This document shows, piece after piece, positions 1 through 7,403 of a stretch of DNA of 36,068 bases. Each line of letters begins with the position of its first letter. Positions within the stretch are counted from its first letter, which is position 1. Where the stretch lies: the NCBI GenBank assembly GCA_947382865.1, contig CANDBF010000014.1, positions 1-36,068 on the forward strand, given 5' to 3'. Position numbers and translations under genes: made by a program. Below the pieces are notes generated by a model that made no database searches, was not told where the DNA came from, and was given only the letters and a program-made list of their open reading frames with translations. Source of the DNA: an uncultured Clostridia bacterium. GTDB taxonomy: Bacteria; Bacillota; Clostridia; Christensenellales; CAG-917.

Positions 1-46
1 TACACTGTCGTAGACACTCTTTCCCTACACGACGCTCTTCCGATCT
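1..46 (+). other. Illumina adapter/index remnant (not genomic)
   Basis: Bases 14-46 match the Illumina read-1 (TruSeq) adapter that ends in GCTCTTCCGATCT. Bases 1-5 (TACAC) are the end of the P5 arm, and bases 6-13 (TGTCGTAG) sit exactly where an 8-base i5 index would be. Genomic sequence in the pheT reading frame begins right after base 46. This is untrimmed library sequence at the contig end, recognised from the known adapter sequence, and has no biological meaning. Confidence 0.97.
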
Positions 47-2184
47 AAACCGTCGCCGTCGCGCTTGACGGCGCCAAACTTGCCGACGGAACCGTGATAA
101 AGGCGGGCGAGCTTCGCGGGGTGAAGAGCGAGGGAATGCTCTGCGGGCTCGAAGAGGTCGGCATAACCGTCGACGACGTTAAAGGTCAGAAGGCGGGCGA
201 TATACTTAGATTTACACCCGATACGGAGCTCGGCGCGCCCGCGCTCGACGCTCTTGGTTATAACGACGTTATTCTCGATATAGGCGTGACCGCCAACCGT
301 CCCGACTGCAACAGTATTTATAAGCTCGCAAAGGAAGTCGCCGTCGCGCTCGGCACCGATTGCCGCGAGCCTGAAATCGGATATAAGACCGTCGGAGACA
401 GTATCGACGATATGGTTTCGGTTGACGTTCGGAATTCCGAACTGTGCCCCAGATATATGGCGGCAGGCGTGAAAAACGTCAAAATTTTCCCGTCCTCGCA
501 GCTTATAAAGTCGCGTTTGCGCGCGGTCGGGATAAGACCGATAAACAATATCGTCGACATCACCAACTACGTGCTCACCGAAATCGGACAGCCTATGCAC
601 TCCTTTGACAAGCGCGAAATAGGCGGAAATCATATAGTCGTCAGAAACGCGTACGACGGCGAGACGATTGTTTCGCTCGACGGAAAGGAAAACAAACTCG
701 ACAACAGTATGCTTGTCATCTGTGACAGCGACAGACCCGTCGCAATCGCGGGAATTATGGGCGGTCTCAACAGCGGAATACGAGAGGATACCGTTGAGGT
801 TGTGTTCGAGGCGGCGAAATTTGCAAGAGATAACGTCCGCCGCACCTCGCGTACGCTGGGACTCAGGTCGGATAGCTCCGCAAGATTCGAGAAGGGCATC
901 GATTTCGCCTCGCAGGAATACGCGATAAAGCGCGCGCTTACCCTCGTTTACGAGAGCGGAAGCGGCGATATCGTGGACGGAATAATCGACGTGAAGGTGG
1001 ATTATCCGAAATACAGAGAAATTGATTTCACGGTTTCCCGGATAAAAGACATACTCGGCTGCAACGTGCCTAAAAAGGAACTGATTTCCATTCTCGCGAG
1101 GCTCGGCATTGAAACGCTTGACCGCGGATATTCTATGACGGCTATCGTCGGCGAAGACAGAGAGGATATCGTCGGCGTAAACGATATTGCGGAGGAGTTT
1201 ATCAGAGTTTACGGCTACCGCCACGTCAAGCCTACGCTGTTTAAGTATGCGACGCTTACGCAGGGCGGAATGCCCGATAAGCTGAAAGCGGTGGATATTA
1301 TAAAATCTACGCTGTGCGCCTGCGGACTGAGCGAGTGTGTGACGTATTCCTTTACGTCCCCCGAATTTGCGAACAAATTAAGGCTGGATGACGGCGATAG
1401 CGCGCGTAACTGTATACGCCTTATCAATCCGATAGGCGAGGCTGTCAGCGTAATGAGAACAAATCTCACCCACAGTATGATAGAAACTCTTACGTACAAT
1501 CTGACCCATTTCAACAAATCGGCGGCGCTTTTCGAGGTGGCGAGGGTATACCTGCCCAAAGCTCTGCCTCTTGAAGATTTGCCCGACGAGGAAGAAAGGC
1601 TTGCGGTAGGAATGTACGGCGACGGTTGCGATTTCTTCACCGTAAAAGCGGCGGTTGAAGAAGTTATGCGCGCATTAAAGCTCCAATGCGAGTATACTCG
1701 CAGTACGCGCCCGTATCTGCACACGGGAAGAAGCGCGGAGGTTATCGTAAACGGTAAGTCCGTCGGCTATATCGGCGAATTGCACCCCGCGGTTGCGCGC
1801 AACTACGGCATAGACAACACGAGAGTTTATCTCGCGGAGCTGTCGGTCGAGGCGATTTTCTCTTTGGAAAATCTCAAAAAGCCAACGTTTGCCGCATTCT
1901 CAAAATTCCCGACGATAGAGCGCGACCTCGCGGTCGTAGTTGATGACGAAATTCCTGTCGGAGAGATGATAAAGACGATTAGAAGCTCGAAAATCAAGCA
2001 TCTTACGGACGTAAACGTTTTCGATACGTACAAGAGTGAACAAATCGGAGATGGCAAAAAGAGCGTCGGAATAGGGTTTTGCTTCTCTTCGGTCGAGCGC
2101 ACGCTTACGGACGAGGAAATAGCCGCGCAGATGGAAGTCATACTTTCCGCATTGAAACGCAAGTTCGGGGCAAAAATCAGATAA
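47..2184 (+). CDS. pheT: Phenylalanyl-tRNA synthetase beta subunit, 5'-truncated
   Basis: The beta chain of the (alpha-beta)2 enzyme that charges tRNA-Phe. The frame is open from the adapter junction (first full codon at 49) and gives 711 residues. The GTG at 94 is internal: the codons before it encode a conserved stretch of the N-terminal tRNA-binding (EMAP-like) domain ending in KLADGTV, followed by LRGVKSEGMLCG. Roughly 85 N-terminal residues are missing because the contig ends. In order, the protein shows the rest of the tRNA-binding domain, the B3/4 editing region (INNIVDITNYV, GQPMHSFD, IAGIMGG), a B5 domain, the catalytic-like core, and the C-terminal FDX-ACB anticodon-binding domain (FPTIERDLAVVVDDE to the end). 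pheS should lie just upstream. mutS2 starts 9 bases after the stop, so co-transcription is likely. Confidence 0.96.
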
Positions 2185-2193
2185 GGACGAATT

Positions 2194-4242
2194 ATGTTTG
2201 ACGCTAAGAGCCTGAAAACCTTGGAATATCCCAAAATACTTGCCGAGCTCGCGAGCTTTGCTCAGTCCGCGGACGGCAAAGCTAAGGCAATGGCTCTTAC
2301 TCCGTTTGAAAACCTTAAAGATATAGAATACGCTCTTGATGAGACTGACGAAGCGGATAGAGTCCTCTTTGAATACGCGCTAAGCCCGAGCTTCGCCGTG
2401 GACGAAATGGGGGATACGCTCACCAAGGCGAGCAAGGGCGCGATACTTTCGATTTCCGAAATACTGAAAGTCGGGCGCACTCTGCGCACTGCGCGCCGTC
2501 TCAAAAAATCGATTGATTCCGCAAAGGATATCCCGATACTTTGGGAGATGACTTCCCGTCTGTTTGTAAACGAGCAGCTTGAAAAGAGGATATACGACTC
2601 CTTTTTATCCGAAACCGAGGTGGCCGACAACGCCAGCTCTGAGCTGCGCGCAGTTCGTATGAGGATACGTAAGATAAACGAGAATATCCGCGCTAAATTG
2701 CAGAGCTTTATTACCTCGCCGCAGTACTCGAAGTATTTGCAGGACAGCATAATAACTATGCGTTCGGACAGATACGTAATTCCGCTGAAAAGCGATTTCA
2801 AGGGCGCTATTGCGGGGCTTGTGCACGACCAGTCGGCTTCCGGCTCAACGCTTTTCGTGGAGCCTATGCAGGTCGTGGAGATGAACAACGAGCTTAGGGG
2901 CGAGCTCGCCAACGAGCAGGCGGAAATAGAACGCATCCTGACGGATTTTTCGGATATGATAGCCGCAAGCGGTCATAATATCGGTTGGTGCTACGAAACC
3001 GTTGTCGATATGGACGTCATATTTGCAAAGGCGCAGCTTGCAAGGCAGTATAAGGCCGTCAGACCCGAGCTTAACGACAGGGGGGAAATAGAGATACGCG
3101 AGGGCAGACATCCGCTCATAGACGCAAAGGTCGTCGTTCCCGTATCCCTCGCGCTTAATGCGGATGAAAACATGTTGCTGATTACGGGTCCCAATACGGG
3201 CGGAAAGACGGTTACGCTCAAACTCGTCGGACTGTTTACGCTTATGGCTATGAGCGGACTGTATATCCCCGCAAAATATGCAAAAATAAGCACTTTCGAC
3301 GGTGTGTACAGCGATATCGGAGACGAGCAGAGCATCGAACAGAGCCTGTCCACGTTTTCGGCGCATATAAGGAATACTATCGGAATACTCGACGTGATAA
3401 CGTCCAAATCCCTTGTTCTTTTCGACGAGTTGGGCGCGGGAACGGACCCCGGCGACGGGGCGGCTCTTGCCGTCAGTATCGCCGAACACATTCTGAGCGT
3501 AGGCGCAAAGGCGTTTATAACATCGCATTTCAACGATTTGAAGGAATTCGCGCTTGTGACAAAGCGCGTTGTCGCCGCTTCTATGGAGTTCGATGCGGAG
3601 ACCTTCTCTCCGACCTTTAAGCTGGTTATGGGAGCTATCGGAAGCTCAAACGCGCTCGCAATAGCGCAAAAGCTCGGATTGTCCGCGGAGATTGTCGACA
3701 ATGCCAAAAGCAAGCTGTCCGCAGAAAAACGTCAGTTCGACAGCGTGCTTACAGCGGCGGAACAGACCAGAAGAAAGGCAGCCGCGCTTGTGGATGAGGC
3801 TTCTATCGACAGAGAAGAGGCGGCAAGAGCGCGTAAAGCCGCGGAGCACGAGAAAAAACTCGTAGAAGAAAAGAGAGAAAAGCTCGACGAGAATATCCGC
3901 AAGGAGACAAAGCGGCTTATAGAAAACAGCGTCGAAGAAGCAAACGAGCTGCTCGGTCAGATAAAGGAGCTGCTTGACAAGCCCGACCTTTCGGAGGCGG
4001 ATCTTTTCGAGGCGAGAAATATGCGCAAGAAGCTGGAAAATATGGCTGCAAATTACGAAGTGAAAGCCGTAATCGAAGACGAATACGACCCTTCGCCTTT
4101 GAATATCGGCGATAACGTGTGGGTCAAGTCTCTGAAAAAGCGTGGCAAGCTCCTGTCCGTAAACGGGAGAGGAGAGGCGCAGGTTTCATTCGGGAAACTG
4201 ACGGCAAAGGTCAAAAAGGACGATTATTACAAGGTTAAATGA
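2194..4242 (+). CDS. mutS2: MutS2-family ATPase lacking the C-terminal Smr domain
   Basis: MutS2 acts in recombination control and, in Bacillus, in rescue of collided ribosomes. It lacks the MutS mismatch-reading domain. Visible here are the helical core/clamp (about 1-310), a Walker A motif GPNTGGKT at residues 332-339, the signature region SIEQSLSTFSAHI, Walker B LVLFDELGAGTDPGDGAA, a long charged coiled coil (about 510-620) and a KOW-like segment (DNVWVKSLKKRGKLLSV) near the end. The protein stops at 682 residues, right after that segment. Typical MutS2 is about 780-790 residues and ends in an Smr nuclease domain, which is absent here. The next gene starts one base after the stop and does not encode Smr. 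The start is supported by AAGGA about 6 bases upstream. Family assignment is firm; whether the short form is lineage-specific or a mutation cannot be decided from one sequence. Confidence 0.95.
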   Translation: MFDAKSLKTLEYPKILAELASFAQSADGKAKAMALTPFENLKDIEYALDETDEADRVLFEYALSPSFAVDEMGDTLTKASKGAILSISEILKVGRTLRTARRLKKSIDSAKDIPILWEMTSRLFVNEQLEKRIYDSFLSETEVADNASSELRAVRMRIRKINENIRAKLQSFITSPQYSKYLQDSIITMRSDRYVIPLKSDFKGAIAGLVHDQSASGSTLFVEPMQVVEMNNELRGELANEQAEIERILTDFSDMIAASGHNIGWCYETVVDMDVIFAKAQLARQYKAVRPELNDRGEIEIREGRHPLIDAKVVVPVSLALNADENMLLITGPNTGGKTVTLKLVGLFTLMAMSGLYIPAKYAKISTFDGVYSDIGDEQSIEQSLSTFSAHIRNTIGILDVITSKSLVLFDELGAGTDPGDGAALAVSIAEHILSVGAKAFITSHFNDLKEFALVTKRVVAASMEFDAETFSPTFKLVMGAIGSSNALAIAQKLGLSAEIVDNAKSKLSAEKRQFDSVLTAAEQTRRKAAALVDEASIDREEAARARKAAEHEKKLVEEKREKLDENIRKETKRLIENSVEEANELLGQIKELLDKPDLSEADLFEARNMRKKLENMAANYEVKAVIEDEYDPSPLNIGDNVWVKSLKKRGKLLSVNGRGEAQVSFGKLTAKVKKDDYYKVK

Positions 4243-4243
4243 A

Positions 4244-4771
4244 ATGACGGAGCAGTATACGCAGACAGTCGAGGTGACGGTGTCGTCGAAAACGAAAGGT
4301 ATGCAATGGACGGGGATAGTAGCCGTTTTGCTTGCCTTGGGGTTTTTGATGCTTGCGATATTCCTCGTGTGGTATTTCGTTTTCGGAATGCTGGCGCTGC
4401 TCGCCATAGGGATAGTTTATATTCATTTTTACAATATCTCCGCGCAGGAGTACGCCTACGATTTTTCGACGGTGCGGCTTATTGTGGTAAAAAAAGACCT
4501 GATGGGCAAACAGAAGCGGATTTTATGTCTGGTATACGAAGATATTATCGACTTCGGCATCATGGAAGGGCTTGCGGAGGATGAAGATATAATAGCCTGC
4601 AATGCCGCTCACGAAGCGGGAGTGTATCAGATTGTATATCGGAACGCGGATAAAACGCGCAGGCTGCTGTTTGCGCCCGACGATTATCTTTTGGCGCTTC
4701 TGAAACAGCGCATCGCAAGTTGCGATAACGCAACAGATAATGAACTGTCGGCAGTTAATACGGAAGAATAG
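4244..4771 (+). CDS. Small two-helix membrane protein of unknown function
   Basis: 175 residues. A polar N-terminus (about 20 residues) is followed by two adjacent hydrophobic helices (roughly 22-43 and 45-63), then a soluble C-terminal domain of about 110 residues rich in beta-like stretches (STVRLIVVKKDLMG, KRILCLVYEDIIDFGI, GVYQIVYRNADKTRRLLFAP). This layout recalls small PH-like or DUF6106-type membrane proteins of Clostridia, but I do not recognise the family with confidence. The gene starts one base after the mutS2 stop and ends 3 bases before the cysteine desulfurase start, so it is translationally coupled and part of the pheT-mutS2-desulfurase unit. The tight packing suggests a real gene; no function can be assigned. 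Confidence 0.85.
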   Translation: MTEQYTQTVEVTVSSKTKGMQWTGIVAVLLALGFLMLAIFLVWYFVFGMLALLAIGIVYIHFYNISAQEYAYDFSTVRLIVVKKDLMGKQKRILCLVYEDIIDFGIMEGLAEDEDIIACNAAHEAGVYQIVYRNADKTRRLLFAPDDYLLALLKQRIASCDNATDNELSAVNTEE

Positions 4772-4774
4772 ATT

Positions 4775-5923
4775 ATGACGAAAGCGATCTATCTTGATAA
4801 CGCGGCGACTACGCGCATAAACGACAATGTTTTGCGCGCAATGACGGAAGCAATGCAAAGGGATTATTTCAATCCCTCGGCATTATATACGCCGTCGGTC
4901 GAAATTTCCACGGAGATAAGACGCATTCGCAGTGAAATATGCGCCGCGTTGCACGCACCCGAGGGCGAATTGTATTTTACCTCCGGCGGCACCGAGTCCA
5001 ACAATACCGCATTGTTTTGCACGAGAAAGCCAAAGGGCGGTCGGATTATCGTCGGAATGGGCGAGCACGATTCCGTTTACGCGCCTGCAAACGAATTAAA
5101 AGCGCAGGGCTACGACGTATGCTTTGCTCCTATCAATCGCGATGGAACGGTGGACGTAGGCGAGTTTGAAAAACTGCTTAACGAAAACGTTTCGCTTATC
5201 TCCATTATGCACGCGAGCAACGAAACGGGCGGAGTAAACGATATTGCCGCGCTTGTCAGGTTGGCGAAACGGCGCTCGCCGAATTGCATATTCCACAGCG
5301 ACGGAGTGCAGGCGACGGGAAAAATCTCTGTAAATCTGCGTACGATCGGGGTCGACCTGTACAGCATATCCGCGCACAAAATACACGGACCGAAGGGAAT
5401 AGGCGCGCTGTTTATTAAGAAGGGCGTGTCTGTGAAGCCGTTGCTTTTCGGTGGCGGGCAGGAAAAGGGTATGCGATCCGGTACTGAAAGCTATCCGTCG
5501 ATTGTGGGGCTTTGCGAAGCGGTTAAGCTCAATATCGAAGATAAATTTGCCGATAACTATTCTAAAATAGCCAAATATCGAGAAATCTTTCTGAAAAAAT
5601 TGACAAGTGAAATATCTGAAATTCAAATTATTACGCCGATAGAGAATTCCGTCCCCAACGTACTGACGGTAGCGTTTAAGGACGTACGAGGAGAGGTTTT
5701 GCTGCATTCGCTTGAAAAATACGGAATTTACGTCGGGATAGGTTCGGCTTGCAGCTCTCATCACGAGAGCAGATTCAAAGGCTTACTGGGACTTGACGAC
5801 AGGCATAGAGACGGAATAGTTCGGTTCAGCTTTTGCGAGGAAAACGATATTTCTGAAATAGATTACGTCGTCGATTGCATAAAGCGGGAGCTTGACGTAC
5901 TGACTAAATTCAAAAGAGTATAA
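4775..5923 (+). CDS. Cysteine desulfurase (NifS/IscS family)
   Basis: A PLP enzyme that converts cysteine to alanine and passes the sulfur as a persulfide. It starts with the family hallmark YLDNAATT and has the PLP-contact segment TSGGTESNN, the PLP lysine in SAHKIHGPKG (K202) and the mobile-loop cysteine in GIGSACSSHHES (C326). Its 382 residues match the usual length. thiI follows after a 60-base structured leader, as in the Bacillus nifZ-thiI pair, so the likely job is supplying sulfur to ThiI for 4-thiouridine in tRNA rather than general Fe-S assembly. That role is inferred from context. A plausible ribosome site (GGAAG) lies in the end of the preceding gene. Confidence 0.95.
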   Translation: MTKAIYLDNAATTRINDNVLRAMTEAMQRDYFNPSALYTPSVEISTEIRRIRSEICAALHAPEGELYFTSGGTESNNTALFCTRKPKGGRIIVGMGEHDSVYAPANELKAQGYDVCFAPINRDGTVDVGEFEKLLNENVSLISIMHASNETGGVNDIAALVRLAKRRSPNCIFHSDGVQATGKISVNLRTIGVDLYSISAHKIHGPKGIGALFIKKGVSVKPLLFGGGQEKGMRSGTESYPSIVGLCEAVKLNIEDKFADNYSKIAKYREIFLKKLTSEISEIQIITPIENSVPNVLTVAFKDVRGEVLLHSLEKYGIYVGIGSACSSHHESRFKGLLGLDDRHRDGIVRFSFCEENDISEIDYVVDCIKRELDVLTKFKRV

Positions 5924-5936
5924 ACAGCGTAGAAGA

Positions 5937-6028
5937 CGCCTATGTTCGCGCAATCTACTTATCGAAAGTAGCACAATTATTTATTGAGCATAGGCGAGAG
6001 AATAAACAGGCGGTCGGCTTTAAGACCG
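5937..6028 (+). promoter_or_regulatory. Structured leader upstream of thiI
   Basis: An outer inverted repeat, CGCCTATG (5937-5944) with CATAGGCG (5989-5996), encloses a perfect inner hairpin CTACTT-ATCGA-AAGTAG (5955-5971) and a possible CAAT/ATTG pair. A further hairpin, CGGTC...GACCG (6011-6028), follows just before the thiI ribosome-binding site (GGGAG). No U-run follows, so this is not a simple terminator. It may be a cis-acting RNA element or an RNA processing site. No known riboswitch class was recognised. Confidence 0.45.
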
Positions 6029-6043
6029 TATACGGGAGTGCAT

Positions 6044-7222
6044 ATGGACAGAGTCATTATAATCCGCTACGGCGAGATTTTCCTCAAAGGAAAGAACAAG
6101 AGCTATTTTGAAAGCCTGCTTATTGGCAATATCAAAAACGCGCTAAAACGCTATAAATTCGAGTTTTCACGCTCGCAGGGCAGATATATCGTCGGAAATT
6201 ACGATATAAACTGTGAATATGAAATCATCGACGTATTAAAAAAGGTGTTCGGGATATATTCGCTTTCCGTTGCCGACAGGGTCGAAACGGACTATGATAA
6301 CGGCTTTGCGGAAATCAACGAGAGCTTGAAGCGCATAGCGCTTTACGCTGCTGCGGATTGCCTTAAAGTCAATCCGTCTTTCAGAATGACCGTAAAAAGA
6401 GCGGATAAACGCATTCCTATGCGCTCGTGCGAAATTGCCGCGTTGCTTGCGGATACGGTCCTTAAAAACACCAACTTCAAGGTAAATCTGACTTGTTATG
6501 ACTATGAATTTTTCGTCGATATACGCGAAAACGGATATTCATACGTTTATAACGACGTTATATATTGCGCGGGAGGCTTGCCCGTAGGATGTTCCAGCAA
6601 GGGAATGCTGTTGCTTTCGGGCGGTATCGATTCCCCCGTTGCGGCGTATATGATGGCGAAAAGGGGAATGAAGCAGGTTGCGGTTCACTTCGCTTCGCCT
6701 CCTTACACGTCGGAAAGGGCTACCGCAAAGGTGGCGGAGCTGCGCGATATAGTCAACGCTTACACCTCGGATATGCCGCTTTACGTTGTGCCTTTTACGG
6801 AAATTCAGCTTGAAATCCACGAAAAATGCCCTGCGGAGTATATGATAACCATTATGCGCCGCTTTATGATGAGAATATCCACTATCCTCGCCCTGCGCGA
6901 GGGGTGTACGGCTCTTATCACGGGCGAAAGTCTCGGACAGGTGGCATCGCAGACCGTCGAGAGCATGACCTCGACGGAATCCTGCGCGGGTCTTCCTATT
7001 TTCAGACCTCTTATCGCATTCGATAAAGAGGAAACTATGGCGCTTGCGCAGAAAATCGGGACATACGATACTTCTATCCAGCCATTCGAGGACTGCTGCA
7101 CGATATTCCTGCCTAAGAATCCATCCATACATCCCAATCTGAAAAAGGTTGAAGAGGCGGAAAGGAATCTCGAAATTGACGTACTTGTGCAAAGAGCGGT
7201 CGCGAGCGCGTATAAAATATAG
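6044..7222 (+). CDS. thiI: tRNA 4-thiouridine sulfurtransferase ThiI
   Basis: Adenylates U8 of tRNA and transfers sulfur to it, giving s4U. I start it at the ATG at 6044 (392 residues) because GGGAG lies at a good distance upstream and the family N-terminus (RYGEIFLKGKNK) follows at once. An in-frame TTG at 5984 would read through the leader hairpins. Visible are the N-terminal ferredoxin-like/THUMP region (to about 165), the PP-loop SGGIDSP (192-198), the GESLGQVASQT segment and the EDCCTIFLP stretch typical of Bacillota ThiI. The C-terminal rhodanese domain found in E. coli ThiI is absent, as is usual in this phylum, so sulfur should come from the desulfurase encoded just upstream. Confidence 0.95.
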   Translation: MDRVIIIRYGEIFLKGKNKSYFESLLIGNIKNALKRYKFEFSRSQGRYIVGNYDINCEYEIIDVLKKVFGIYSLSVADRVETDYDNGFAEINESLKRIALYAAADCLKVNPSFRMTVKRADKRIPMRSCEIAALLADTVLKNTNFKVNLTCYDYEFFVDIRENGYSYVYNDVIYCAGGLPVGCSSKGMLLLSGGIDSPVAAYMMAKRGMKQVAVHFASPPYTSERATAKVAELRDIVNAYTSDMPLYVVPFTEIQLEIHEKCPAEYMITIMRRFMMRISTILALREGCTALITGESLGQVASQTVESMTSTESCAGLPIFRPLIAFDKEETMALAQKIGTYDTSIQPFEDCCTIFLPKNPSIHPNLKKVEEAERNLEIDVLVQRAVASAYKI

Positions 7223-7271
7223 ATAATAGAATATAGTATTTAGATACCAAGCTAAATAGTATTGCAACGAA

Positions 7272-7298
7272 GTTGCCGAAGTTGCCGAAGTTGCCGAA
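7272..7298. repeat. Three tandem copies of a 9-bp unit
   Basis: GTTGCCGAA is repeated perfectly three times (7272-7280, 7281-7289, 7290-7298) in the non-coding stretch after thiI. The last copy can pair with the nearby GCGGCAG to form a hairpin. It may be a small polymorphic repeat; no function is apparent. Confidence 0.85.
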
Positions 7299-7371
7299 GC
7301 CGTAGCGGCAGTTTGCCTATGGATTTGCAAACTTTGACATTTGAAACATATTGCGTAGTGTACGGATATGC

Positions 7372-7403
7372 AATTAAAGAGACGTACGTCTCTTTAATTT
7401 TTT
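7372..7403 (+). terminator. Perfect 28-bp palindrome with T-run, thiI terminator
   Basis: Bases 7372-7399 form a perfect palindrome centred on GACGTACGTC, with a T-run at 7398-7403. On the plus strand this is a good intrinsic terminator for thiI. The stop codon of the converging PBP gene (7394-7396) lies inside the palindrome, so the element sits across both 3' ends and may serve both. Confidence 0.8.

Noticed and set aside
25..1224. Long open frame of 399 codons on the minus strand
   Set aside because: It lies wholly opposite pheT, runs into the adapter and has no recognisable family; it is a shadow of the plus-strand codon bias.
5984..6043. Upstream TTG start that would extend ThiI by 20 residues
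   Set aside because: It lies inside the leader hairpins, lacks a proper ribosome site, and the extra residues do not belong to the ThiI family N-terminus.
7272..7298. Tandem 9-mers as a CRISPR-like array
   Set aside because: The units are contiguous without spacers and far too short.
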